Assembly (NCBI GenBank): GCA_034509495.1
Contig: CM067511.1
Location: forward strand, 27,995,656-28,059,655
Direction of reading: 5' to 3'
DNA length: 64,000 bases
Source: Acestrorhynchus altus
Lineage: Eukaryota; Chordata; Actinopteri; Characiformes; Acestrorhynchidae
Shown here: positions 33,314 to 45,376 of the stretch, piece after piece
How the letters are laid out: the number at the start of each line of letters is the position of its first letter
Position numbering within the stretch: position 1 is the first letter of the stretch
Position numbers and translations under genes: made by a program
The notes under the pieces: model-generated
The model's input: the letters and a program-made list of their open reading frames with translations, nothing else
What the model was told of the DNA's origin: nothing
The model's database searches: none

Positions 33314-33598
33314 CAGAGTTTCTCAGCCTGTGGGCTGTGGACCACCAGTGGGCCATGAAGCACTCTCTAGTGGTCCTCTACCTTGGAGTAGTCCATAATG
33401 GGCTGTGAGAAAAACAAAAATAGAGAGATCAACTGTGTTCAAACTATGAACATTATATAAAAAAATAACAAACACACCAATAATATCACAATGCAGCCAC
33501 AGGATTCTGCACATAGGAAGTTTTGTTTTCTTGAGGGCCTTTATGCTTTCTAGCCGTAAACACGTGGGCCATGAGATGCCAAAGGTTGAGAACCCCTG
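33314..33598. mobile_element. hAT-like non-autonomous element
   Basis: The left end is cagagtttctcagcctgtgg. The right end, inverted, is caggggttctcaacctttgg, so the 20-bp ends are similar. Internal gggctgtggaccacc and gggccatgag are typical of Charlie-like hAT MITEs. No clear 8-bp duplication remains, so the copy is old. Confidence 0.7.
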
Positions 33599-34610
33599 AT
33601 GTATATAGACTCCAGTAGTTTATCTCCACCCATGGCAAGTTCCTAAGGAATGTTTCAACCCAGACTGCTTTTAAATGAGGTACAACACCATGTATAGCCA
33701 TTCAGGAATGAACAGATGTCTGAAAAAGATCATTTAATAAATCATATTTACACTTTCTGGTACATAAACCTACACAAACATCATAAGTGGACCTCAGGAG
33801 TATAGGAATAACATTGGGCTCTTTAATGTTTGCCTTTCTGTTATTCACTTGGCCTGGTAAAATGAAGTTAAATGACTTACAGACTGCTTAATTGCTTTTT
33901 GTTTTGTGAGCAGTCTAGCAAACATTATACTCTCTAAATGTTTCACTTTGAAACTCAGTGTCTGAGGCTGTTTTAATTGGCACTGTTAACTGCATCAGTC
34001 CATTACACATTCTGTAACTCATGAACTTGTGTGGGACTGGCTAGACCACCACAGTTTCTACTGCCCATTATTTGTTTTCAGAAGACATGGCATTTTGAAT
34101 GCCAAAAAACCTGCCAATAATGACAGTAATAGTTTTTTATGATTTGGCTAGACAACAGCAGAGCGAGAGGGAAAGAACAGAAAGACTGGTCTTTAACTGG
34201 CATTTCAAGGCTGAGAAGTTGATGCTACAGCGACTCTGTGGGAGTGTATTCCAGAGTTCACATCCCACTATTTTGCAAATAAGAACTGCTGAACTTAGTA
34301 GGTCAAATAATATCATTACAACATCTGTCATTTTCTAAAACTCCAGAACCTTGCGTGTGTTGAGCAGGTCTCTAGCTTCATTAGCGTAATCACATTGAAT
34401 TATCTGCACAGTTATTATACCACCATGTTTTCCATATATTTACATATACATCTACGGGAAACGTGGGATGTGGAGGTGAGAGGGGACAGAGGAGATGAGC
34501 TGTGGGTAGATGAGGCTGGAAGTATGTGGTACTTTGCTCCAGCTGAGCGAGAGATCATCCATCATCTCCTACCAAGAATGATTGCACCTTCCCCCAGATG
34601 CTGGCTCCTG
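33599..34610. other. intergenic, one unexplained open frame
   Basis: From 34395 a plus-strand frame includes ETWDVEVRGDRGDELWVDEA and further balanced sequence to about 34661. It is purine-rich and I recognise no domain; chance is likely. Nothing else is seen. Confidence 0.3.
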
Positions 34611-35095
34611 GATATAGGCCTACACCATAAAGGTAAGTACCTGCTCAATATCTGCACCTAATGTCTGTATAACCTGATAGTCCCAGTAAACCATGTTAAA
34701 GAGGTTGGTTTCAGAAAGGGAAAAGTCTTTACCTTCCAAATCTTGTGTATTTACTAATGGTTCTTATAATAATACGTTCTTCAAAAACAAAACATAAAAA
34801 AAAAAACAAAAACAAAAAAAAACCAGACAGAGCAAATAGCCCCCCCCCCCTTTTTTTTAATGTATAACCCAATATCTGGGCCAGTGATGTCATTAGCCCC
34901 ACCTACTCTCTGCATGCAGGTTGAGCATATAAATGTGGACAGAGCAGTAAACATGCACTGAAATGGTGGATATAGATCTACACTATAAGGAGTAGCACCT
35001 CCTCAATATCCCCTAAAGTCTGAATAACCTGATGTTCCTAGTAAACCATATTTAGAGAGGTTGGTTTCAGAAAAGTCTTAACCTTCCATATGGAT
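34611..35095 (+). repeat. pair of approximately 125-bp direct repeats
   Basis: The block at about 34611-34745 (gatataggcctacaccataa ... gttggtttcagaaagg ... accttcc) recurs at about 34968-35090 (gatatagatctacactataa ... gttggtttcagaaaag ... accttcc). A C10T8 run and the repeat copy shared with 11515 lie between them. Confidence 0.7.
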
Positions 35096-35424
35096 TTAAG
35101 TTGTCTGCAGTCAGATTTGGGTTGGAGTTGAAACCTGCAGCAAGGCAGCTCTCCAGGAGCACGGTTGGTGAACCCGTGCAAATGTTATGGCCAATGATTT
35201 CACTTACCAATATATAATTATTGTGCTTCCTTTACCTCTGATGTTCAATTAATGTAGAACCACAAATGGAGATACATTTCTCTTTTAGAATTCCAGCGAT
35301 ATTTCATTTCAGTGATATTTAAACATGACACCTCAATTTGCATTTTCTTTTGTAGGTTTTGTAACTTACAATGTTCATGTCTGTTCACCCTCGGCTCCCC
35401 AACTAGTTTCTCCTCGTTTCCATT

Positions 35425-35545
35425 CTCCCTCCACACTAAATAACCTCCGGCTTAATTATCCCTAGAGTGGAGTTTTTCCCTGTTCATTCATAATGCAGAG
35501 TGGCTCTGCCAGGAACTGATAACCTTACTATGAGATGAGAGAATG
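35425..35545. promoter_or_regulatory. candidate conserved non-coding element
   Basis: A unique block with ctccggcttaattatcccta and ttcattcataatgcag, homeodomain-rich words without any coding frame. Call by appearance only. Confidence 0.2.
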
Positions 35546-35859
35546 AGAGGAGGAGGGGTTAAGAGAGAAAGTACTATGGAGAGGGAGAGAGATTACGTTC
35601 AGAAAGACAATGCAGGGAGAGAACGGGACTGTAAAGGGGTTAATGGAAATGAAAATTAAACTTAATAAAGGAGGTAAAGGTTGTGTGTGAGTGACCACAG
35701 TCTGGGCAACTTGCGAATGTGCGAAATTGGAGAAAGTGAGTGAGGCTGCATGTATGGGTAGTTGGTTGTGGACTAACATTATCAAGGAAAGATGCACTGT
35801 ATGCTTACGCTGGGTGATATGACCTCAAATCAGTATCACAATTAATTGAATTACACAGA

Positions 35860-35862
<3 letters not shown>

Positions 35863-35915
<53 letters not shown>
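35863..35915 (+). repeat. (CA)n microsatellite
   Basis: About 26 CA units. The preceding ctgggtgatatgacctcaaa at 35812-35831 matches the fragment near 2400. Confidence 0.97.
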
Positions 35916-35918
<3 letters not shown>

Positions 35919-37640
35919 GTACGTAGTACATGAACACAGAAGTGAGGAAAATATTAATAGAACAAAATTTAAATAATTGAATGTAGCCTGAATTCTGAAA
36001 TACCTCACTGGTTTACAGTTTAACATCTAGTTTGTTTGCTAATGTACATATTTGGGGGTTTTATGTGAGGGTTTATATTTATAACAGGTGTAACAGCTGT
36101 AGTGCAACTAAATATATATATATATAGGGATGTGCAGTCATTGTAAATTTGGCTGCCATGAAAGCTCTCTGACACATTTGTGACTCCATTACTGCCAAAA
36201 AGCAGCCTTTAATATATGCTACCTTATCATTGCATAAAGTCCTCCAAACACAATCCTGATATGAATGTTTTGCCTGATCCTTTACACAAGATCACAAGGC
36301 CCCAACTCAGTTTAATTTCAATTCATTTCAGTTTATTGCACTTTATTTTTTACTTTGACTAACTAACATATAAGCTAATCAGCACCACTCACGCTGTTAG
36401 TTACAATACAAGTCAGATCCTCCTGGAGATCAAATCAACTGTCTGTCCTGCCTTGATGCCTTGATACATTTAGTTTCTCCCATTGACACGTAGTCCATTC
36501 TACCGATGGTACATTTATTATGTTTCTAGGACAAAAACCTGTGGAGTTAATTAAATGTTTTGGTGAAATTTATTTTGTTCCCCAGCAGGCAGGAAAACAG
36601 ATTTTGGAGGGTTAAAAGATTGATCTTGGCTTTATATTAATCTATATTTTATCATTCAAAATAAGATTGATTTGAATTGAAAAAAAAAAAAAAAAATCTT
36701 GCAATTATTGCAAAAATTGCATTTATTACAGTTGCACCCATTTATATAAAATAAGAAACAGAATAAACAATTTATATCATATATATGTTAAACAGAATTG
36801 AATTAGAGATGATAAAACATGGATGCTTTATGTACATCTTTAACATTAATTATTTGTTTGCCGAAAGTTTTAGATTATTTCATTTGCTTTCTAATATAAA
36901 ACTAATATAAATCTAATTACTGGTACATTCCAGCATGAACTGTTATATTACACCAGCAGATCTGACTTAATTTAATGATGACAGTGTATAGGAAAGTAAA
37001 GCTGTGTGTCCTGAATTTCAATATGCATTCTTCAGCATATTTTTCACCAATATTAATAATATATCATTATTTGTCCACCCCTGCTGAAGCTCCCCTTTGG
37101 CTGGACAATTTTTTCTATCTATCTTCTGACCAAGAATCTGTGGTCTGATCATTAAACTGTTTTTGGGTGGTCGACCAAACTAAGCCTAATACTGCTCTGC
37201 ATGATGAAGACTCCATTACTAACCATGTCAATGTCTGTGCTGGAAACGGTCCATTACTCAAACCATACCTAGTGAACAGCAGTCCTGTGACCAAGAACTG
37301 TCCAATGATGAATGGGGTAGCGAGTGGCTGGTACAATGATAGGCCAATGCATCAGAATCACAGTGTGGAGACCTATATAGGGACCTACATATATGGAAGG
37401 TGGAGCCCATATAGTTCAGTGGAATTACACATTTTTTAATAAAGTGAGTAATGAGGAAATGTCTATGTGTTATAGTCTATAAGAGTGTATGTAATAGCAA
37501 TCAAATTCCTTGTAGGCCTGTCTTACCAGGTTAAAACTGATACAGAACAATGTAAGAGAGAATGTGTAAGTGCACGGAAATGTGTGTGTGAGTATGAGTG
37601 AGTGAGTATGAGTAGGGAAGATGGATGTGCTGCATTTGGT
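35916..37640. other. intergenic with a decayed dispersed element
   Basis: AT-rich. About 37170-37345 carries a decayed copy of the element at 41310 (ctgtgaccaagaactgtcca, atgatgaatggggtagcgag). An A18 run is at about 36680. No gene is recognised. Confidence 0.4.
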
Positions 37641-37860
37641 GCCGGATCTCTCTCTTTCCGCCGTCGGGAGGGAGGGAAATCGATGTTAATGAGGGAGATC
37701 GGCGCGGCGGCGCAGGCCGATAAGAGTGGCTCCTGGGAGCGCGGCGGATCAGTTAACCGCTAACGGAATAATGGCAGAACGAAGGCAGAGTGAAGGCAGG
37801 CCGCAGCAACCACAGTCCCCCTAGGCTTCGGATAAAACACAGAGCAGAGCCTGAGATTAT
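37640..37860. promoter_or_regulatory. GC-rich island, candidate regulatory element
   Basis: A sharp GC-rich, CpG-dense block in an AT-rich desert: gagatcggcgcggcggcgca, ggccgataagag and agttaaccgctaacgg. It has no long reading frame. It could be an unannotated promoter or a conserved enhancer with GATA-like and MYB-like words; neither is demonstrated. Confidence 0.4.
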
Positions 37861-38099
37861 AGGCTCAAATGACACAGGATTAATTCCAAAACACTGCAAC
37901 AGTAATGCCAGGGCATACATATGAGCAAGAGCAACATAGATGTCAAACATGCAAAAAATGAAAATAAATAACTGCAGGCATGGGTGAAAAGATCGGAAAA
38001 GCTTAACTCAGTGTAGCTACACTTTAAAGAGCTGTTTTCTGTTTTTTTCCTAATCAAATTAGCCTGATGTAGTATGTAAACACTCCACCGCTCACTCCT

Positions 38100-38500
38100 C
38101 AGGCCATCCAGTTCATATATGGAGAGTAAGCTGCAAAAACAACCAGTCCACCAATAGCACTCCACACATTTTCAATCCGCGATAGGTCTGGTGATGCAAC
38201 TGGCTATTCCAAAGCATATGTGTCTTCAGATCAAGCTCATGAGATGGTAGCAGTATGCGGAGGAGTGCTGTCCTGTTGGAATAGTGCCCTCCAGTGTTCA
38301 GGGTCACTGGGTTGCAAGACCTCATTAATGTTGGGCTGTCAAAATGTCTGTAATGAAGACCAAAAGTGATCTGGCATCATAGGAAATTGCAACCCACACC
38401 ATGACACCAAACCGTCTGGACATATGAGAACAAACTCTTGGTCACATGGATTCATTTTTGCCTCCATCAAAACAAAAGCGGGACTGAAGATGGCTCTCTG
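38100..38500 (-). pseudogene. Tc1-like transposase relic
   Basis: The minus strand reads a GVMVWVAISYDARSLL-like block, then EHWRALFQQDSTPPHTATIS and SPDLSRIENVWSAIGGL, equivalent to the Tc1 catalytic core (QQDNAxPHxA ... PDLSPIEHVWD). Frameshifts and stops are present. Same lineage as 53370. Confidence 0.8.
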
Positions 38501-41300
38501 ACAGCCACACCCACACTGAAATTACCATCAGTGTTTTTTTCTTGGAATGCCTAGAAGGGACAGTTCAGATATTCAGCACAGTTAAGTCATATCAAAATAA
38601 TTCAATATCCTCATCAATCTAATAAATAAAAATAACCCATCAAATTCTTACATTTTCAGCTCAAAAACACATGCATGATCAATGTACAGCAGGATTTCTG
38701 AGATATAAATCCAAAAAGAAAAATCCACAAAAAATTGTAGGTACAAGTACATTTTTTAGTTAATAACTAAAGTAATTAAAGACAGCGAGAAGCGTATGAT
38801 CTCCTGTAAATAACAATATCTGGCAAATATGACATTTTTAAAGGTTTTGGAAATTCATCAATATATGAAGATATCCCACAAAATTGGCCTAAGCTTCTAA
38901 AGGTTAAATGGCTCCAGGTTAGAGGTCCAAAGGGTAGAGAGTTTACATTTCTGAGTGAATACTGGTGTTGACCTGATTTTCATGATTATTCTGTTTTCAC
39001 TTATCACAAAATTGCACATAGTGAATCACTTTAAATAAAAACTGATTACTTATCACCTCTTTTGCCTTCATTTGACCCTCTCATATGCTGATTTAAGCTA
39101 TCCAAATGTCATCCCTATACTTCTACTAGGAACATTTTCTCATTTAGGGCTTTTAGTCTATTGAAATATGCTATATCTATTATTAATGCAGCTGTACCTA
39201 CAAATATACACTATGATAGCACAATTTAAAAAGGTGGTATAACCTGTGTTCATGTCTGCACTCACTTTGCAGAGAGCAATGTCTGTAAGCTTCCTTTTGG
39301 GTCATTCATGCACAAAGGTGGTGCTGTACCCTGTTATTCCTCTTGGTAGAACTTTCAAAAGACCAGGATTAGAGGTTTCACAATATGTCACTTCAATGTA
39401 CACAGCTTTGATTACTCAACTACACCAAAGTAAATACAGTTTTCCATTTTCAGGCACCTTTAAAACCAAGTCCAGGCCGGGGAAAAGATGGGTAAAGATG
39501 CATTTTGTATCTGTCTGTCTGTGTTTGTGACTCGTGCATTAGCTCTTTGTGTGGGGGGAATACAGGATGGCAGTTGTCTATGTCCATTGCTGCTGTATAA
39601 ATATTGTCTCTTTCCTCCTTGGAGTTTTCTGTCTCACTCCAGAAAAAGAGTGGAGCAGGAAAACAAAGAGTGTGATGGGAAAACAAAAGCAGAAGAAATG
39701 ATCAAACGAATTGCTCTGCGCTGCTCCTCAGAGTCTTTCCTTCTCCACTGAAGCAGCATCTCTACTTTCTCACATCTGTCTGTCCCTCAGCATTGTCCCC
39801 CTCCCTCTCTCTCTCTCTTTCTTCTTCTCCTCCAACTGTAAAGAGTACAACAATGATAAGCAGATCAAGCAGACATGTCCTAAAATAATTGTAGGCACAG
39901 CTAAGGGGGGCATTGAGTCATTTGCCCTCTCCCAAAACTGAAGAAGAACAACTCCCCTTGTGGAAACTCCTTCTAATGAATGCATTCAGCTACTGAAGTT
40001 GCATTCATTGCTGATGCATTATTGCTGATGCAAATAAACACAGCTTATCTTGCTACCGTAGAGAAGTGTTGCCAATAGAATATGACTCTCTGGAGAAGAA
40101 AAACATGAAACTTTTGGCTCCATGCCTAAGTCCAGGCATGGTTTAGAGTGGTATAAAGCCCCTCAGCATTGAACTGTGGAGCAGTGGAACTGTGTTCTTT
40201 GGAACGATCGTGCTTCATTCATGAGGGATGAGATGGGGAGTTGTGGATGAAGCAGGTTGGTGATCATCCAACATCCTGGCCTCACTAACACTCTTGTCAC
40301 TAAATGCAATCAAACCCTCACAGCAATGCTCTAAAATCAGAGACAGTTACCTCAACAGAAGCAGGATAAACCCTTTTAATACCCTTAATTTAGGAAATAA
40401 ACAAAAACAAAAAAACAAACATTGAGTGAGAATATGTTTGTTCATATTGTATATTCATCTGAAATCTAAGGAATCTGTAGATAGAAACATAAAACAAATC
40501 AAAATTTACCAACATTATTTAAACTCTGACCGGATTTATACCTGCTATGAGATGCAACACAAAACATGCTGTGATGTGGCTGCCGAATGCACTTACCATC
40601 CATTTTACTGTTTCACAAATCCTCTTGTAGCCGGAGTACATTCACATGCCTATAGACTGTTCCAGCGGTAAAGAGCTTCATTTATTATGACCGGAATCTC
40701 TTCATCACTGACCTTTCATTTTATGTTTTCTCTCAAGCTTGTTAACTGCGGCACTATTTCAAAGTGGCCTTCAAACGATGTGCCTCTTGAGCATGCTGTT
40801 AGAAGGTGGGGCTGTGTGCAGTTTATGTGATAAGCTGTAGCCTTAGTCATTTGAACATTAATTTGAGACACAATGAGAGTGCGTTCAACACTGGTCCTCA
40901 GCTCATACCGTATGTACATCTGGCACAGAGTGTGCCTTCTCTTTGGTTTATTTCTGAACATAGTCCTTGCTTTTCTGGTACAAATGGGCCAATGGAATTG
41001 GTATAATGGGGTCTTATGTGTCTCCTGTGTATCCTTCCCAGAACTCTAAAGCTTAAAGTTTCATGGATTTCAACAAATGAACAAGCAGCAAAGCATTCAG
41101 CCTCAAATTGCAAGAAAATAAACCAAGATAATGAAATAACAACAGTCCAGGCAATGAAGTTTAAGCTTCCAAGGACAAGGAGTGTAAAAAATTGTCCAAA
41201 AGGTCGACAATTCAATGTCCATATCGCTAAATGTAAACGATAACATACAAGAATAACACACAGAATGTCAAATACAAACACACTGTACACATCTACCTTG
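38501..41300. other. intergenic, no gene recognised
   Basis: Includes a pyrimidine-rich tract at about 39790-39830 and a balanced unique block at about 40540-40720. The longest open frame of the window (149 codons, minus strand, 41347-40898) starts in repeat sequence and extends back into this block; it is judged non-coding. Confidence 0.4.
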
Positions 41301-41304
41301 TACT

Positions 41305-41705
41305 CCCAGTTACTGGCCACTTTATTAGAAAGACCTACCATGTGCATCCACTAACTGGCCACATTATTAGAAATACATTACTTGAACATACACGCATTGT
41401 TCACCTAACTTATACATACACTTTGTACCTCCTATCCTTTGGTCTACAGAACCACAGTGGAGGTGCCTTTTGGGCAAGGGGGCTTTCAAAACAGTAGTGA
41501 TAAAAACACAGTGATGGTACGTTTGTGTGTGTGTACCACTAGTACAGCTGTATCAGACACAGAGCTGTTCACTGATGGAGTTTTATACAGACCATTGTCA
41601 TTGAAAAATATCAATCCAAGAGCAGTCCTGTGTTCAGAACCTGTCCAATAATAGAGAGCTAGAGGACATATAAGACAAACTGTACTGCAGTGGATGGCCA
41701 AAAAA
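41305..41705 (+). mobile_element. DNA-element copy with actggccac(t/a)tttattag ends
   Basis: Begins with actggccactttattagaaa and repeats actggccacattattagaaa 40 bp later, then cctaacttatacatacactt, accactagtacagctgtatc, agcagtcctgtgttcagaac and gagctagaggacat. From memory this is a common non-autonomous DNA element of characins and catfishes. The right end is decayed. Confidence 0.6.
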
Positions 41706-42079
41706 ATCTTTATATGGACAGCCCTAGAGATTTCTAACAAATGTATTCCTGCTTTGATGTACAACCATCCCAATTTGATTAAAGCTCATGTTTTTAAGTG
41801 CTAAGTTAATATTTGGTATCATCAAACAGAATGTGCTTTTCTGGTACTTAATATTGAAGCTTAATTCTCGGTGTTACAAATCTCATAAGATCAAGATGGA
41901 GTTAAAAGGCAGATGTTTCTATCAATCTAGCCTTGTACATAATTTATGTAGCAATGTATAATTTATATATATATATATATATATAATTTGATAATATCAA
42001 ATATTGTAAACATTATTGGCATTATGTGGGTGCTGGGTGCATTCTTAGCACTACAATGAGACTGACCTTTTGGTATTGT

Positions 42080-42210
42080 GTTAATGGGATGCACTGCTAT
42101 GATCAGGCACAGCAGTGCTGCTGAAGTGTTTAAACACTGTATCCACTTATTTTCCACTCTGTAATTTTAGAACTACGGAGTGCTCCTGTATGGTAGTTGG
42201 AGCTGTTATC
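42080..42210 (-). mobile_element. fragment of dispersed DNA element
   Basis: Shares agcagtgctgctgaagtgtt and taaacact with the element at 30505 (there agcagtgctgctggagtgtt), followed by agaactacggagtgctcctg as in the copy at 30840-30880. Confidence 0.5.
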
Positions 42211-42429
42211 TAAGGTATAGCCTTAAATCCATTGCCCTTCAATAAAATGCTACTCAGAATTCAGTCAGTGGGTTCAGTTGTGCCTGTCTAGTAAGTATGT
42301 ATCAGGCTTGAATTTGTGTCAGTCCATCAGATTTTGGGACCAGAACCATCAATTTCATAACATGCTACAATCTGCTAAAAATATAAGCTTGAAGCCCACT
42401 GCTCAGTCAGGAGAAGCTGAGACGAAAGC

Positions 42430-42760
42430 ATTGTTTCTATTTATTTATTTAACAAATGCTGTCAAGTGAAGATGTACAGTGCCAGAATTGTTTAATGTGG
42501 CACAGGCATCCGCACAGCAGGTCCTGTCTATTGCCAGAATATGACTGCGTAGCGCTGTGAAATGACACAACTTGACAGTTATTGAACACCACGCACACTT
42601 TGAAGTACAAAGAGTCGTGTAACTTGAATGGTTCTGCCTCAATTGGAGGCATAATTATGGTAATTTGGACGTGAATGTCATTTTAATTGTGACCAGAGAC
42701 AGCTTACTAGTGACAGGCAGGGTTCCACACTGTACATTGACCTGAGACCTGCAATAATGA
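42430..42760. promoter_or_regulatory. candidate conserved non-coding element
   Basis: A unique block with dense homeodomain-type words (ggcataattatggtaatttg, gtcattttaattgtgacc) and no repeat signature. Short frames on the minus strand show no protein motif. Call by appearance. Confidence 0.3.
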
Positions 42761-42919
42761 TCAGCAAACATTTATCATAATTCATTCTGTGAAATGTAGA
42801 TGCCTATTGGCAGAGCTCTGACGATGGTTCTTTCTTATGTGGGTGTTCTTAAACTACGTTTCAGTGGAGCGCATTTTTGTTTTCGCTTGTAAATATAAAT
42901 CAGTATAACACAATAAAAA

Positions 42920-43265
42920 CAGCATGGACAAAAGTATTGGGACACACCTATCACCGAATGTTTAATCCAGTCCCATTGACACAGGTGTATAATATCAAGC
43001 ACCTATCCAAGCGGTCTTCATTTCTGAATTTCTTAAATCATTCTAATTTAAGGGTGGTATTGTACTGGAACTGGATGCCAATATTGCAACAAGTCAGTTT
43101 GTGGAATTTCTTCTATGAAATTTTATTCCATGATCATGTGAGTGGTATTGTGAAAAGTGGAAGCGTTTAGGAACTATAGAAGCTGAGCTGCCAAGTGTCA
43201 GATCAAGTAAAGTTGCAAAGTGAGGTCACCATGTTCTGAAGTGCATATGCATGAAAGTTGCTGAT
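42920..43265 (+). mobile_element. 5' part of another Tc1-like element
   Basis: Starts with atggacaaaagtattgggac and contains cacaggtgtataatatcaag, gtgaaaagtggaagcgttta and aaagtgaggtcaccatgttc. These are the left end and the start of the DNA-binding region of a widespread fish Tc1 family. The 3' part is absent. Confidence 0.65.
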
Positions 43266-44370
43266 GTTCTGCTTACTCAATGACTTCTGAGATGGAAACA
43301 CAACTCCATATTCATGTCTTTGATTTAGAATAGTCCGTATAATGTTCTGTCAGAACGACAGACCACAAACAGTTCATAATAGAAATGTATTAAACAGGCC
43401 TCTGAGAATTTCAGTTTATGGTCCAACTCATGGCTGTGGTTTGCTCTGGAACACAGCAGCTGAAATTAGAACCTGGGGGAGATTTCAGTAGCTTGGCCAG
43501 TGCCTGGCAGCTCTGGGTCTGACTTTCCAGTTCCCCTTCAGGGATGGCAGACCTGGCTGCTGTCACAGCCAGACTGGTCACAGACTGGTCAAAACAAGTG
43601 CCACAATATTAGCAACTTTGTAACAAAGAAATCCCAGTAAACAGAACTGAGAACCATGGAAAAAAAAGAAACTAGGATTAAAGGAAAAACCAGGAAACAA
43701 GGAATTAAAGCAACTAAGAAAACAAGAACAACGTAAGGAGCAAAATGAAAAAGTGAAACGAGGAACTAAGTGGCAATTATACACTATGGGGGAAAATGAG
43801 GGAAAATGAAGTAGCAAGAAGACTGGGAAAAACAGGAAAATGGGAAAACAGACAATAAAATGTTTGGAATAAAATATAACTAATAAAATAGCTAGAAGAT
43901 AAATATTAATTTCACACAGTTTCATCTTTCAGTTACTCACTTTTGGCAATGAAAGTACTGATGATATGATTAAAATGGGAATGGTGAATGGTGAATTCAC
44001 CTTTCAGTCACGAAAAACTGAATACACTTCTTTCACTAGGAATAGAAATAAAAAAAAAGATATGTGATACAAATAAATCAAAAACGGAAAATCACAACGT
44101 CTTCTAAAAATGGGACGCAAAAGGGTTGCCCTTTTCAGCTGAGAAGAAATGACCCCTAGAGAGAGTGAGCACCAGTTCATTAGTTCTGAAGCAGAGCATC
44201 GAAAGCTCATTAAAGGGCTGTTTATACACGGTCACAGCAGAAAGCTCTACAGCTGAGAGACACAGGAGAAGATTGAAAGGATGTAAATGTTCAATGGGTG
44301 TTGTGAACTTCAGTTGAACATGGACAGTGTGTGTTGATGTAAACTTGGCAGCAGGAATCCAAAGTGTTAT
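43266..44370. other. intergenic, purine-rich in part
   Basis: 43600-43870 is strongly purine-biased (gaaa, ggaa words), so the minus-strand 115-codon frame here is compositional. No gene is recognised. Confidence 0.4.
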
Positions 44371-44372
44371 TT

Positions 44373-44560
44373 AAGGCAGTAGAGCTGGTCTCACGCTCAT
44401 AATCACAAGGTTGCGAGTTCAAACTCCTTCATGGTACACCAAAAGCGAGGAGATTAAATGTCAGAGGTCTACTGCTGGCAATATCCCTGTCCTCCCTTCA
44501 CTGTACCTTTCTCTTTACTCTGCTTCAACCCTTCAGTAAAGTAGGCCTCAGAGTTAAAGG
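44373..44560 (+). mobile_element. tRNA-type SINE of a second kind
   Basis: gcagtagagctggtctcacg resembles an A box and aggttgcgagttcaaactcc a B box about 35 bp later, followed by a unique tail. It differs from the SINE at 49211. The ends are not resolved. Confidence 0.45.
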
Positions 44561-44839
44561 GTCCATATGAAGCCAAGCAATATTTTCCTTATGACCCTAT
44601 TTCTCCTCTTTTTATTTAACCATTCACTCCTCGGTCCATACGACTGTGCAACATATATGGAAAAATATGTAGAATGGTTCTGATTCCAAAATTGAGAACA
44701 CATTAAAACATGGCTGCCCTGTCCCTGTAGCAGTTTAGTCCAGGCAATTTAAAGTGTTGTTACTTTTACATAAGAACAGGGATCATTTACTTATATCTTT
44801 GATTTTTAGCCAAACCTTCTTTCCATCAGTGAGAGCACT

Positions 44840-45376
44840 GAAGATGGAACATAGCTGGGTCTTCTAGCATGACATTGATCCAAAACACACTGCTAAGACA
44901 ACGAAGGAGTGGCTCCGAAAAAGCATTTCAAGGTCCTGGAGCAGCCTAGCCAGTCTCCGTACCTCAATCCCATAGAAGATTTGTGGAGGGAGTTGAAAGT
45001 CTGTGTTGCCCAGCAACAGCCCCAAAACATCACAGCTCTAGAGGAGATCGGCATGGAGGAAAGGACCACAATACCAGCGTGTAGCGTGTGTAAACCTGGT
45101 GGAGACGTACAGGAAACGTTTGACCTCGGTCACTGGCAACAAATGTTATGTTACAAAGTATTGAGTTGAACTTTGGTTACTGATACTTATTTTTCCACCA
45201 TAATTTACAAATAAATTCTTTAAAAATCCTACAATGTTATTTCCTGGATTTTTGTTTCTCATTTTGTCTCTCATAGTTGAAGTGTACATACGATGAAAAT
45301 TACAGACCTCTCTCAACTTTATAAGTAGGAGAACTTGCAATCAGTGGCTGACTAAATACATTTTTGCCCCACTGTA
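44840..45376 (+). pseudogene. 3' half of a Tc1-like transposon
   Basis: The frame from about 44870 encodes HDIDPKHTAKTTKEWL, then HFKVLEQPSQSPYLNPIEDL (third catalytic acidic residue) and WRELKVCVAQQQPQNITALE, the C-terminus of a Tc1 transposase with one frameshift near 44915. The right end ccactgta follows a long 3'UTR-like segment, with TA at 45375. The 5' half is missing. Confidence 0.85.

Noticed and set aside
40898..41347. 149-codon minus-strand frame with two hydrophobic stretches, the longest in the window.
   Set aside because: It starts inside the repeat beginning at 41305, crosses unique sequence without splice signals, and shows no known family; hydrophobicity follows from AT-rich antisense codons.
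43578..43925. 115-codon minus-strand frame rich in Phe, Leu and Ser.
   Set aside because: It is the complement of a purine-rich tract, so composition explains the lack of stops.
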